This document shows, in pieces, positions 8,217 through 17,292 of a stretch of DNA of 64,000 bases (position 1 is the stretch's first letter; every line of letters starts with the position of its first letter). Position numbers and translations under genes: made by a program. The notes below the pieces were generated by a model, which saw nothing but the letters and a program-made list of their open reading frames with translations, ran no database searches and was not told the origin of the DNA. The stretch is from CAWGQN01 sp963824885. GTDB taxonomy: Bacteria > Actinomycetota > Actinomycetes > Actinomycetales > Microbacteriaceae. The stretch is taken from the NCBI GenBank assembly GCA_963824885.1, contig CAWGQN010000005.1, positions 151,026 through 215,025 of the forward strand, read 5' to 3'.

Positions 8217-10370
8217 GTGTCCACGACAACTCTCACGCCCCCGGTCTCGAGCGGCGGCCACACGAGCACGCGCTCGCCGAGCGCCTTCAGTTTTAAACAG
8301 CTTGGTGCAGCCTTACCCGGCGCGCTCAAAAAGCTCGACCCGCGCGGCATGTGGCACAACCCGGTCATGTTTATTGTTGAGGTCGGCGCTGTTTTGACAA
8401 CCGCCATCGCGGTCGCGGAACCGTTCGTTGGCGGGCCGGAGTCGTCGGGCGGAACGGCAATACCCGTGACCTTTACCGGCGGAATTGCCGCGTGGTTGTG
8501 GCTAACTGTGGTTTTCGCGAATCTTGCCGAATCCGTTGCCGAGGGTCGCGGAAGAGCGCAAGCGGACAGCCTTCGTCAGACCCGCACAAGTACCGTGGCA
8601 TGCGTCGTGACCACGTACGATGCATCGGGCGATCCGGCTGCCGAGCGTGCGATGCTTCGCGAGCGCTCGTCTGCCGATTTGACACTCGACGACGTTGTCG
8701 TGGTTGCGGCCGGAGAACTCGTTCCGGGCGATGGCGACATTGTGTCGGGTATTGCGTCGATTGACGAATCCGCAATTACGGGCGAGTCTGCGCCGGTCGT
8801 ACGGGAATCGGGGGGTGATCGAAGCGCCGTCACCGGGGGAACCCGAGTCCTTTCTGATCGAATTGTCGTCCGCATCACGAGCAAGCCGGGCCAAACATTT
8901 ATTGATCGCATGATTGGTCTTGTCGAGGGCGCTTCTCGACAGAAAACGCCAAACGAGATTGCGCTGAACATTCTCTTGGCGAGCTTGTCGATCATTTTCA
9001 TGATCGTTGCACTGACCCTCGACCCCGTTGCTTCGTACGCCGCGACACCCGCGAGCGTGCCAATTCTCGTTGCGTTGCTCGTGTGTCTTATTCCTACGAC
9101 AATCGGTGCCCTCTTGTCGGCAATCGGAATTGCGGGCATGGACAGGCTCGTTCAACGCAATGTGTTGGCAATGTCGGGACGGGCCGTTGAGGCGGCCGGT
9201 GATGTGACAACACTCTTGCTCGATAAGACGGGAACCATCACGTATGGTAATCGCCGGGCGACCGAATTCGTCCCGCTTTCGCGCGTCACAATGATCGAGC
9301 TCGTTCGAGCGGCCTCACTCGCTTCTCTCAGCGATCCGACTCCCGAGGGGAAATCGATCGTCGACCTCGCGACGACCATGGACGTTCACGTGAGCGACGT
9401 CGCCGAGGGAAAAACCGTTCCATTCACCGCGCAAACTCGAATGAGCGGCCTTGACCTGCCAGACGGTTCTCGTATTCGAAAAGGCGCCGGTTCCGCCGTG
9501 ATTGCGTGGATCAAAGAAGGAAAGCACGAGGTCAATGGCGCATTCTCCGAACTCGATCAGCATGTAGAGCGCATCTCTCACGACGGTGGCACTCCACTCG
9601 TGGTCGCTGAAAAGGACGCTCACGGCGCCGGTCGCCTCGTGGGGGTCGTGCGTCTAAAAGACGTCGTCAAAGAGGGCATTGCCGAGAGATTCGCCGAATT
9701 GCGAGCCATGGGCATTCGCACGGTCATGATCACCGGGGACAATCCGTTGACGGCGAAAGCAATTTCGGTTGAAGCCGGAGTCGACGATTTTCTTGCCGAG
9801 GCAACTCCCGAGGACAAGCTTGCCCTCATCCGCAATGAACAAGGAGGCGGCAATCTTGTCGCGATGACGGGTGATGGGACAAACGATGCACCCGCCCTCG
9901 CTCAAGCGGATGTCGGGGTCGCGATGAACACGGGAACCTCGGCGGCAAAAGAGGCGGGCAACATGGTTGACCTCGACTCCGACCCGACGAAGCTCATCGA
10001 CATTGTGAGAATTGGGAAACAGCTCTTGATCACTCGAGGCGCACTCACGACGTTCTCGATTGCCAACGATGTTGCAAAGTATTTCGCGATTATTCCAGCG
10101 ATGTTCGCGGGCGTGTTCCCCGGGCTCGCGGTACTCAACATCATGCACTTACACTCGTCCGCGTCGGCCGTCATGTCGGCCGTCATCTTCAACGCGATCA
10201 TCATCGTCATTTTGATTCCGCTCGCGCTGAGGGGCGTGCAATACCGCGCACTGGGCGCATCTCAAATTCTGACTCGGAACCTGCTCGTGTACGGCGTGGG
10301 CGGCGTTGTCGCTCCGTTTGTGGGAATCAAGATAATCGACGTGGCAATAAGCGTCATTCCTGGGTTCTGA
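8217..10370 (+). CDS. kdpB: KdpB, catalytic P-type ATPase subunit
   Basis: This 717-residue type IA P-type ATPase energises K+ uptake. The phosphorylation motif DKTGTIT is present with Asp at about residue 336. The actuator motif is TGES (in ITGESAPVV) and the hinge motif is MTGDGTNDAPALAQADVGVAMNTG. Transmembrane pairs lie near residues 45-100, 255-300 and 610-700. It starts with GTG three bases after the kdpA stop and has a 45-residue N-terminal tail ahead of the first helix. It is complete. Confidence 0.96.
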   Translation: MSTTTLTPPVSSGGHTSTRSPSAFSFKQLGAALPGALKKLDPRGMWHNPVMFIVEVGAVLTTAIAVAEPFVGGPESSGGTAIPVTFTGGIAAWLWLTVVFANLAESVAEGRGRAQADSLRQTRTSTVACVVTTYDASGDPAAERAMLRERSSADLTLDDVVVVAAGELVPGDGDIVSGIASIDESAITGESAPVVRESGGDRSAVTGGTRVLSDRIVVRITSKPGQTFIDRMIGLVEGASRQKTPNEIALNILLASLSIIFMIVALTLDPVASYAATPASVPILVALLVCLIPTTIGALLSAIGIAGMDRLVQRNVLAMSGRAVEAAGDVTTLLLDKTGTITYGNRRATEFVPLSRVTMIELVRAASLASLSDPTPEGKSIVDLATTMDVHVSDVAEGKTVPFTAQTRMSGLDLPDGSRIRKGAGSAVIAWIKEGKHEVNGAFSELDQHVERISHDGGTPLVVAEKDAHGAGRLVGVVRLKDVVKEGIAERFAELRAMGIRTVMITGDNPLTAKAISVEAGVDDFLAEATPEDKLALIRNEQGGGNLVAMTGDGTNDAPALAQADVGVAMNTGTSAAKEAGNMVDLDSDPTKLIDIVRIGKQLLITRGALTTFSIANDVAKYFAIIPAMFAGVFPGLAVLNIMHLHSSASAVMSAVIFNAIIIVILIPLALRGVQYRALGASQILTRNLLVYGVGGVVAPFVGIKIIDVAISVIPGF

Positions 10371-10409
10371 CCCGAATATGAACGTGAACGACGAAGGGAG
10401 AATGACACG

Positions 10410-11021
10410 GTGAGTACACTTCGCACGGGCATTCGACACTATTGGGTTGCGCTCCGAGCCATGGCGATTTTTGCGGTCCTCCTCGGTGTCGCGTATCCGG
10501 TTGTCATTACCGCCGTCAGCCAGATCGCATTCCCGTGGCACGCAAACGGCTCGCCGGTTAGTGACCACGGCACGGTAGTCGGTTCCGCACTCATCGGGCA
10601 GTCTTTCGCCGACCCCGACGGTGACCCGCTCCCCGAGTGGTTCCAGTCGCGTCCCTCGTCAGCCGGTGACGCCGGGTACGACGCCGGCGCGTCGAGCGGA
10701 TCCAATCTCGGGCCCGAGAGCGAAAAACTCGTTGCCGAGATCGACCACCGCAAGCACGCAATTGCGGACCTCGAGGGAGTCTCGCTTGACGCCGTCCCCG
10801 TCGACGCCCTGACGGCATCAGGATCGGGGCTTGATCCGCACATTAGTCCCGATTATGCGCTTCTTCAGGCGCCTCGAGTAGCCGAGGCAAACCACCTTCC
10901 CGAACAAACCGTTCTCGATCTTGTGACGTCTAAAATTCAGGGCAGAGACCTCGGTTTCCTGGGCGAGTCGAGCGTCAATGTTCTTGAACTCAATCTCGCC
11001 CTCAAACAAGCGAAAGGGTAG
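10410..11021 (+). CDS. kdpC: KdpC, accessory subunit of the potassium ATPase
   Basis: The 203-residue KdpC has one N-terminal membrane span (about residues 13-38) and an exported domain that supports assembly and ATP binding of KdpFABC. Conserved pieces include GSALIGQSF, YFQSRP-like WFQSRPSSAG, LDPHISPDYALLQAPRVA and LGFLGESSVNVLELNLAL. It starts with GTG preceded by AAGGGAG, 39 bp after kdpB. Confidence 0.94.
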   Translation: MSTLRTGIRHYWVALRAMAIFAVLLGVAYPVVITAVSQIAFPWHANGSPVSDHGTVVGSALIGQSFADPDGDPLPEWFQSRPSSAGDAGYDAGASSGSNLGPESEKLVAEIDHRKHAIADLEGVSLDAVPVDALTASGSGLDPHISPDYALLQAPRVAEANHLPEQTVLDLVTSKIQGRDLGFLGESSVNVLELNLALKQAKG

Positions 11022-11024
11022 ACC

Positions 11025-13526
11025 ATGAAACGCGGGCGGTTACGAGTATTGCTCGGCGCTGCCCCCGGCGTTGGAAAGACCTACACAATGTTGGAGGAAG
11101 GCAAGCGCCTCATTGGTGAGGGGAAAGACGCGGTTATTGCGGTCGTGGAGACTCACGGCCGCGCAACGGTCGCGACGATGGCCGAGAGCTTCGAGATTAT
11201 CCCTCGCAGTGTCGTGACGCATCGCGGTGTCGAGCTCACCGAAATGGACCTCGATGCGGTCATTGCCCGAAAACCCGATATCGCACTCGTTGACGAACTC
11301 GCTCACACGAATGCGCCGGGTTCTCGATTCGATAAGCGGTGGCAAGACGTTCAGGTCTTTCTCGCCGAGGGTATTGATGTCATGTCGACGGTTAATATTC
11401 AGCACATCGAATCCCTCAACGATGTCGTGGAAGAAATTACGGGCGTTCCCCAGCGGGAGACCATTCCCGACGAAGTCCTCCGGGGAGCAGACCAAATCGA
11501 GGTCGTTGACCTTGCACCCCAAGCGCTCCGTGACCGCCTCGCGGAAGGATTTGTCTATCCCGCGGAGAGAATAGACGCCGCGCTGTCGAATTACTTTCGA
11601 CTCGGCAACCTCACGGCCCTTCGAGAACTCGCTCTCTTGTGGTTGGCCGACGAAGTCGATAGCGCACTCACGGCGTATCGAGCCGAACACGGAATTGAAA
11701 ATAAGTGGGAGACCAGGGAGCGCGTCGTCGTTGCTCTCACGGGTGGCCCGGAGGGCGAAACGCTCTTGAGACGAGGCGCGCGAATTGCCGCTCGCTCGGC
11801 GGGTGGCGAACTCGTCGCCGTGCGGGTGACGAGCCAAGACGGCTTGAGAGACGTGCACCCTGGAGCGCTTGCCGAGCAGCGGACCCTCGTCGAGGCACTC
11901 GGTGGAACCTACCACCAAGTGGTTGGCGACGATGTACCTCGTGCCCTCGTGGATTTTTCTAAGGCCGCCAACGCCACGCAACTCGTTATTGGCGTGAGCC
12001 GTCGAAGCCGGCTCGGTGCCGCGCTCACGGGGCCCGGAATTGGGGCAACGGTCATTCGCGAGTCGGGCAACATCGACGTTCATATCGTGAACCACTCTGC
12101 GGCTGGCGGGAATTTTGCTCTCCCAAAACTCTCACGATCCCTGACTCTCAAACGGCTCGTCTTTGGATTTGTTCTCGCGCTCGTTGCCGGGCCACTCTTG
12201 ACCTTGTTATTGGTTGCAATCCGAAGCGCTGATTCAATCCCGATCGATGTCTTGCTCTTCCAACTGCTTGTCGTCCTTGTCGCGGTCGTCGGTGGCGTTT
12301 GGCCCGCACTTTTTGCCGCGCTTATGTCGGGAATTACGCTCGATGTCTTTTTCGTCGAACCTCTCTACAGTGTCGCTATTTATAACCCCATTCACGTCTT
12401 GGCACTCGTGCTCTACGTTGTCAACGCCATGTTGGTGAGCTACGTTGTCGATCAGGCTGCCATTCGATCGGGCGCGGCGCGGCGCGCCGCCGCCGAGGCC
12501 GAGCTCCTTGCGACTATTTCAGGAAGCGTTCTTCGGGGACAAAACGCACTTCAAGCGCTGCTCAGTCGAACGCGAGAGGCGTTTGGTTTGGTGGGGGTGC
12601 GTCTCACGGCCAACGACAAGACCCTTATTGCCGACGGCGAATCGTTCACCGGCGCGCATCTCACGCACGTTCCGGTTGGATCTCGGGCACGGCTCGAACT
12701 CTTCGGTCCTGATCTGGCAGCGTCCCAGCGCCGCCTCCTCTCCGTCATCGTGGCTCAAGTGGACGCGGCACTCGAGCACCGCGAGCTCGTCGAGGCGGCG
12801 CGTGAAGTTGGCCCGCTGGCCGAAACCGACCGCGTGCGAAGCGCGCTCTTGTCGGCGGTCAGCCACGACTTGCGGCGCCCACTTGCCGCCGCGACGGCGG
12901 CCGTGAGTGGACTTCGTTCGCCCGACGTTGAGTGGTCTCATCATGACCGCGATGAACTTCTCGCGACCGCGCACGAGAGTCTTGAGACGCTTGCCTCGTT
13001 GGTCACGAACTTGCTCGACGTCAGTAGACTGCAGGCCGGTGTCTTGGCGGTTTCTCTCACTCAGATCGACGTTGACGAGGTAATCTTGCCGTCCCTTGAC
13101 GAACTTCATCTCGGCCCCGCCGATGTCGAGCTTGACCTCGCGTCGAACCTTCCGCACGTCGTTGCCGATGCGGGCTTGCTCCAGCGCGTCGTCGTCAATA
13201 TTCTCGTCAACGCCATTCGCTTTTCGCGTCCCGGAACGCTCGTTCACTTGTCGACGAGTACGTTCGCCGATAGCGTCGAAATTCGCATTGCAGACCACGG
13301 ACCGGGCATTGCTCCCGAGCGCCGAAGCGACATTTTCGTGCCATTTCAACGCTTGGGGGATACCGACAACGGCACGGGACTCGGTCTCGGCCTGGCGCTT
13401 TCTCAAGGTTTCGCCGAGGGCATGGGCGCTCGTCTTGAGGCCGAGGATACTCCCGGTGGTGGGTTAACAATGGTGGTGTCGCTCCCCGTTTCTCGCGAGT
13501 CGTCGACGGTTGAGGTCGAGCAATGA
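11025..13526 (+). CDS. kdpD: KdpD, osmo/potassium-responsive sensor histidine kinase
   Basis: The 833-residue KdpD has the usual order: an N-terminal KdpD/UspA region with a Walker-type GAAPGVGKT loop (residues 11-19) and VDELAHTNAPGS, four membrane spans (about 385-490), a GAF-like segment, then HisKA and HATPase domains. The phosphoacceptor is His at about 614 (SAVSHDLRRPL). N, G1 and G2 boxes (NILVNAIRFS, DHGPGIAPE, GTGLGLGLAL) are present. The kinase looks intact although its partner regulator is truncated. It starts three bases after kdpC and overlaps kdpE by four bases. Confidence 0.94.
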   Translation: MKRGRLRVLLGAAPGVGKTYTMLEEGKRLIGEGKDAVIAVVETHGRATVATMAESFEIIPRSVVTHRGVELTEMDLDAVIARKPDIALVDELAHTNAPGSRFDKRWQDVQVFLAEGIDVMSTVNIQHIESLNDVVEEITGVPQRETIPDEVLRGADQIEVVDLAPQALRDRLAEGFVYPAERIDAALSNYFRLGNLTALRELALLWLADEVDSALTAYRAEHGIENKWETRERVVVALTGGPEGETLLRRGARIAARSAGGELVAVRVTSQDGLRDVHPGALAEQRTLVEALGGTYHQVVGDDVPRALVDFSKAANATQLVIGVSRRSRLGAALTGPGIGATVIRESGNIDVHIVNHSAAGGNFALPKLSRSLTLKRLVFGFVLALVAGPLLTLLLVAIRSADSIPIDVLLFQLLVVLVAVVGGVWPALFAALMSGITLDVFFVEPLYSVAIYNPIHVLALVLYVVNAMLVSYVVDQAAIRSGAARRAAAEAELLATISGSVLRGQNALQALLSRTREAFGLVGVRLTANDKTLIADGESFTGAHLTHVPVGSRARLELFGPDLAASQRRLLSVIVAQVDAALEHRELVEAAREVGPLAETDRVRSALLSAVSHDLRRPLAAATAAVSGLRSPDVEWSHHDRDELLATAHESLETLASLVTNLLDVSRLQAGVLAVSLTQIDVDEVILPSLDELHLGPADVELDLASNLPHVVADAGLLQRVVVNILVNAIRFSRPGTLVHLSTSTFADSVEIRIADHGPGIAPERRSDIFVPFQRLGDTDNGTGLGLGLALSQGFAEGMGARLEAEDTPGGGLTMVVSLPVSRESSTVEVEQ

Positions 13527-13825
13527 AGATTCTCATTGCCGATGACGATCCCCAAATCCTGCGTGCTCTTCGGGTGACCCTGGGTGCGCGCGGATACGAA
13601 ATAGTCACGGCCCAAAACGGGACGGAGGCGGTCAATCGTGCAATCGAGCAGCGCCCCGATTTGTTCATGCTCGATCTTGGCTTGCCGGACCTCGACGGTA
13701 TTCAGCTCATTACGGCACTCCGAGGCTGGACGTCCGCTCCCATCGTGGTTGTTTCAGGCAGAACCGGGGCAGCCGACAAAGTTGACGCGCTCGACGTGTC
13801 ACCCTTCGAGATTTCGTACCCGTAA
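13523..13825 (+). CDS. kdpE: KdpE response regulator, truncated after the receiver domain
   Basis: Only 100 residues remain, where KdpE is normally about 225-230. The receiver start is clean: acidic pocket IADDDPQ, phosphoacceptor Asp51 in MLDLGLPDLDG, and VVVSGRTGAADKVDALD. After that the sequence departs from the family (VSPFEISYP) and stops. The expected Asp-Asp-Tyr and Lys-Pro-Phe segment and the whole winged-helix DNA-binding domain are missing. The last 27 bases overlap the 3' end of a convergent gene, so a deletion has probably fused the two 3' ends. This protein could accept phosphate from KdpD but cannot bind DNA itself. Confidence 0.85.
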   Translation: MKILIADDDPQILRALRVTLGARGYEIVTAQNGTEAVNRAIEQRPDLFMLDLGLPDLDGIQLITALRGWTSAPIVVVSGRTGAADKVDALDVSPFEISYP

Positions 13826-14830
13826 AAGCATGAGCAGCAAGAGCAGTGCTGCGGCAATGACGAGTGTGATGAGCGCGGCGACAACCCACCCTATTAGTGG
13901 GGTGATGTGGCTTGCGGGTGACGCGGCCGACGCGCCGGGTTCGCTTGGGAACCTAATTTCGGCTTGGTAGGACTCGCGCATGTGGCCACTCGAAAGCTCG
14001 AGCATGACGTTCCAGGGGCCGTCAGCCTGGCCCGGCTCGACGCGGAACCGTACGGGTCCCGATTGGCCAGGCGCGAGTGTTGTGCCGAATTCTGCTGGGA
14101 TTGGACCCGCGCGAGGTGACCCGGTGATCGAAGCGAGCGTCATGGCGCCAGAGAAGTCGAGTGCTCTGCCGCCCGTGTTGCGAACGTGGGCGAGGAGCAT
14201 GGTTTTCCCATCGGGCTTGCGGTGGGCCGCGACCGTGTCAACCGCGAATCCGAGTGGGGTCGAATCGGTGTGGCTCACCTCGACGTACAGTCGAATGCCG
14301 ACTCGTTTTGCCATGGAACTCTTATCCGCGTCGGGCGTGCCGACTTCGGCCCACACGATTGCGTACATTTCGCCCAGCGGTGCATCGTCGGGGATCGCGA
14401 TTGTCACATCGAATGACTCCGCCGATTCTTGAGGAAGTCCGAGCGCCGGCTTTTCGACGGATGTCCACGATGACAGCTCATTGGGTGAGTGACCGGGAGC
14501 TCCGATAAACGACCCGTTGCTAACCGTCGCGGCCGCCGCATAAATCGCTACGCTGTGCGGCACCGTGGTCGCATTGGAGACCTCGAGGCGTCGAGTCACG
14601 GTTGTTCCCGGCTTGACAGTCTCGGCAATGTGCGGTGTGCCACCGGAATCGCGGGAGTCAGTGGTTGGGCTGTCAATGACCCGAATTCCAATTCCGCCCG
14701 ACATTCCCTCGGTATGAAATGCACCGTGCGAAAGAGCGATTGCTGAGGGCGCTAAGCCCAACGCGGTCGCGGCGATCATCATTGTTGCGAATATGGACGG
14801 TGCCGCGAACACCCGCTCGAGCAATGCCAT
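13799..14830 (-). CDS. Surface-anchored DUF916-like (WxL-associated type) protein
   Basis: The 343-residue protein starts at ATG 14830 with GGGGGAG at good spacing. It has a signal peptide (about residues 1-34), an extracellular pair of Ig-like folds (about 45-280) and a C-terminal membrane span (about 305-335) with a short basic end. The first fold has GIGIRVIDSPT, VKPGTTVTRRLEVSN and ELSSWTSVEKPALGLP; the second has LLAHVRNTGGRALDFSG and LAPGQSGPVRFRV. This matches the DUF916-like proteins found with surface layers in actinobacteria; binding of peptidoglycan is the role proposed for related proteins. Its 3' end touches the truncated kdpE, so its own last few residues may also have been changed by that deletion. 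Confidence 0.75.
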   Translation of the reverse strand: MALLERVFAAPSIFATMMIAATALGLAPSAIALSHGAFHTEGMSGGIGIRVIDSPTTDSRDSGGTPHIAETVKPGTTVTRRLEVSNATTVPHSVAIYAAAATVSNGSFIGAPGHSPNELSSWTSVEKPALGLPQESAESFDVTIAIPDDAPLGEMYAIVWAEVGTPDADKSSMAKRVGIRLYVEVSHTDSTPLGFAVDTVAAHRKPDGKTMLLAHVRNTGGRALDFSGAMTLASITGSPRAGPIPAEFGTTLAPGQSGPVRFRVEPGQADGPWNVMLELSSGHMRESYQAEIRFPSEPGASAASPASHITPLIGWVVAALITLVIAAALLLLLMLLRVRNLEG

Positions 14831-15053
14831 CGCGCAATCTCCCCCGACGCATAGCACAATTTACCTCAATCATATACGCATAGTTTGGTGCCGCGATGGT
14901 ACTCTCGCGGCGTTTCCGCGCGACGCGGCGCAGCGTGCACGCAATCCGGATCGCCCTTAAAAAATCTCGAGCCAAAAAAAGCTGTCAACACGCACCAAAT
15001 GTGTGGCACGATTCGGGGAGGGAGCATGATCGCGAGCGAATGTGGGGGTTTCG

Positions 15054-16331
15054 ATGACGCGGACGCACGAGGCGCGTCAAAGAGGGCGCGCGGCCAAATG
15101 GCAAAAGACCGTGCGCGCGACGGTTCGGCACGCGCGCGTGCCGTCGCGGTGGCGTTCGGCCGGTATTCCCGCCCTGAAAGGCACCGCGATTGCGCTCACC
15201 GTTCTCTTGGTGAGCGGTTTTTCGGTCACGGCACTCGGAGTGTGGCAATTTTCGAAAGAATTGTCTGACAATGCTCTCGATATTCTGGGCGGTGGCGACG
15301 GTGAATCGTTTGCCGGCGGATTTAACGCGCTGCTCGTCGGAGTCGACAACGCGCCCGACCAGGGGTCGGCCTTTGGTGAGCGGGGTTCGACGCTCAACGA
15401 CGTGACCATGCTCCTTCACGTTTCAAGCGATCACAAGAGTGGCGTCGTTGTGAGCTTTCCCCGTGACTTGATGGTTCGGCAACCGGAGTGCACAAATCGC
15501 GAAACGGGCGCGGTCTCGTCGGCCGTCTCCCACCAGCAGATCAATGCGGCATTTAGTCGCGGTGGGCTTAGCTGTGTGGTCTCGACCGTTCGGCAGCTCA
15601 CCGGTCTTTCGATACCCTTTGCCGGCGTGATCACATTCCGCGGAACGGTTGCGATGGCTGACGCAGTCGGTGGCGTGCCGATTTGCGTCAAGTCGCGAGT
15701 TGTCGACCGAAAATCGGGTCTTGATCTTCCAGCCGGAATAAGCACTGTTTCTGGGCGAGAGGCGTTGGCGTTCTTGAGAAGCCGAGAAGGACTCGGCGAC
15801 GGGAGTGACTTGTCGAGAATCTCGTCGCAACAGGCGTATTTGTCGTCTCTCATTCGACAAATGAAGAGAAGTGCGACGTTGACCAACATTCCTCGACTCA
15901 TCGAACTCGCGAGGGTAGCCGCTTCAAACCTCAAACTCTCTCGGTCACTTGCGAGCGTGCCCACACTCGTCCGCATGGCAATGGCACTCAACGACATTCC
16001 GCTCGACAAACTGGCATTTGTGCACTTCCCGACCGTGCCAGATCCTGCCAACCCAAACCGGGTCGTTCCCTCGGATCGGTTGGCAAAGAGACTCGTCGCG
16101 GCGATGAAGGCCGACCAGTCGATCACGCTCGAGGCGGATTCACGCGACGGGGATGCGAGTCTGGACTCGTCGCCGTCGCCGTCGCCGGGCCGCAGCACGT
16201 CGCGACCGTCTCACGCGACGAGTAGTCCACCATCGGGTGGGGCCACGCCCGCACCGGACTCACGAAAACGGCCGTCCATTGACGGATTGCGCGGGCAATC
16301 AGCGAGTGAACAGACGTGTTCCGTCTCGTGA
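15054..16331 (+). CDS. LytR-CpsA-Psr (LCP) family cell-wall polymer ligase
   Basis: LCP enzymes move glycopolymers such as teichoic acid or arabinogalactan from lipid carriers to peptidoglycan outside the cell. This 425-residue protein has a basic cytoplasmic tail, one membrane span (about residues 45-68) and the LCP domain (about 90-250): FNALLVGVDN, LNDVTMLLHVS, VVVSFPRDLMV, HQQINAAFSRGG and ALAFLRSREGLGDGSDLSRISSQQ. The tail after about 365 is Ser/Pro/Asp rich and disordered. The ATG at 15054 follows GTGGGGG; an in-frame GTG at 15042 would add four residues. Confidence 0.88.
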   Translation: MTRTHEARQRGRAAKWQKTVRATVRHARVPSRWRSAGIPALKGTAIALTVLLVSGFSVTALGVWQFSKELSDNALDILGGGDGESFAGGFNALLVGVDNAPDQGSAFGERGSTLNDVTMLLHVSSDHKSGVVVSFPRDLMVRQPECTNRETGAVSSAVSHQQINAAFSRGGLSCVVSTVRQLTGLSIPFAGVITFRGTVAMADAVGGVPICVKSRVVDRKSGLDLPAGISTVSGREALAFLRSREGLGDGSDLSRISSQQAYLSSLIRQMKRSATLTNIPRLIELARVAASNLKLSRSLASVPTLVRMAMALNDIPLDKLAFVHFPTVPDPANPNRVVPSDRLAKRLVAAMKADQSITLEADSRDGDASLDSSPSPSPGRSTSRPSHATSSPPSGGATPAPDSRKRPSIDGLRGQSASEQTCSVS

Positions 16332-16533
16332 GTGATTCCGTGGCACGATAGCCCGCGGGACGCCGCGTTGACGGGCGCGTGCTCGTGTTTCGGCGCGCCG
16401 GCACGAGTACGAATCGTGTTCAGACGGGACGAATTTTCCCAAACGGGGGACAATTTTCTCCGGCGTGGGGCAAATTATCCTATGGTAGATCGGTGCTCGA
16501 CTCCCATTTGCGACGATGTGAAGGATCACGACA

Positions 16534-17292
16534 ATGACAGCGCTTCTTGAAGGCGTCGGACTCACACGAAGCTTTGGTCAGGTCAAAGCGCTCGACGGTG
16601 CCGATTTCGATGTGCGAGCTGGAGAAGTCGTCGCCCTCGTCGGCGACAATGGCGCGGGTAAGTCGACTCTCGTCAAGGCGCTGTCCGGAAACCTGTCGCT
16701 TGATTCGGGGCAAATTTTCTTTCATGGAGCGCCCGTCTCGTTGTCGTCGCCCAAAAAAGCCAGCAGTTTGGGAATCGAGACGGTTTTTCAAGACCTCGCG
16801 CTCGCGCCGCACCTCGATCCGATTCAAAACCTTTTTCTCGGAAAAGAGATCATGCGAAAGGGCATTGCGGGTCACCTCGGATTCATGGATGCCAAGCAAA
16901 TGCGCCGAGAAACGCGTGTGGCCTTTGAAGACCTCGGCGCTACAGTGAAAAACCTTTCGACGCCGGTGGGCACGATGTCCGGCGGGCAACGCCAAGCAGT
17001 CGCACTTGCGCGCGCGGTTGTGTGGGCCAACCGCGTCATCTTCCTTGACGAACCCACCGCGGCCCTGGGAGTTCGACAGACGCAAAACGTGCTTGACACA
17101 ATCCGGCGGGTTCGAGATCGCGGGGTTGGAGTCGTCTTGATCAGCCACTCGATGCCCGACGTGAGGGCCGTCGCGGACCGAATTCAAGTCTTGAGACTCG
17201 GACGGCGCGTCGAGACGTTTGCCAATTCTGACACGACCGCCGAAGAACTCGTCGGTGCAATGACCGGAGCACCGGTAGGAAAAACAGCATGA
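16534..17292 (+). CDS. Sugar ABC transporter ATP-binding protein (single-domain, FrcA-like)
   Basis: The 252-residue ATPase powers uptake of a sugar with the next two gene products. Walker A is GDNGAGKST (about residue 37), the Q-loop lies in TVFQDLALAP, the signature is MSGGQRQ (about 150) and Walker B is VIFLDEPTAAL. It has one nucleotide-binding domain, not the fused pair of RbsA or MglA, so it resembles FrcA of fructose/ribose-type systems. Its stop overlaps the start of the permease by four bases. Substrate is not readable from sequence. Confidence 0.9.
   Translation: MTALLEGVGLTRSFGQVKALDGADFDVRAGEVVALVGDNGAGKSTLVKALSGNLSLDSGQIFFHGAPVSLSSPKKASSLGIETVFQDLALAPHLDPIQNLFLGKEIMRKGIAGHLGFMDAKQMRRETRVAFEDLGATVKNLSTPVGTMSGGQRQAVALARAVVWANRVIFLDEPTAALGVRQTQNVLDTIRRVRDRGVGVVLISHSMPDVRAVADRIQVLRLGRRVETFANSDTTAEELVGAMTGAPVGKTA

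Noticed and set aside
11040..12095. Long minus-strand open frame opposite kdpD
   Set aside because: It is a shadow of kdpD, with no recognisable domain, while kdpD is complete on the plus strand.
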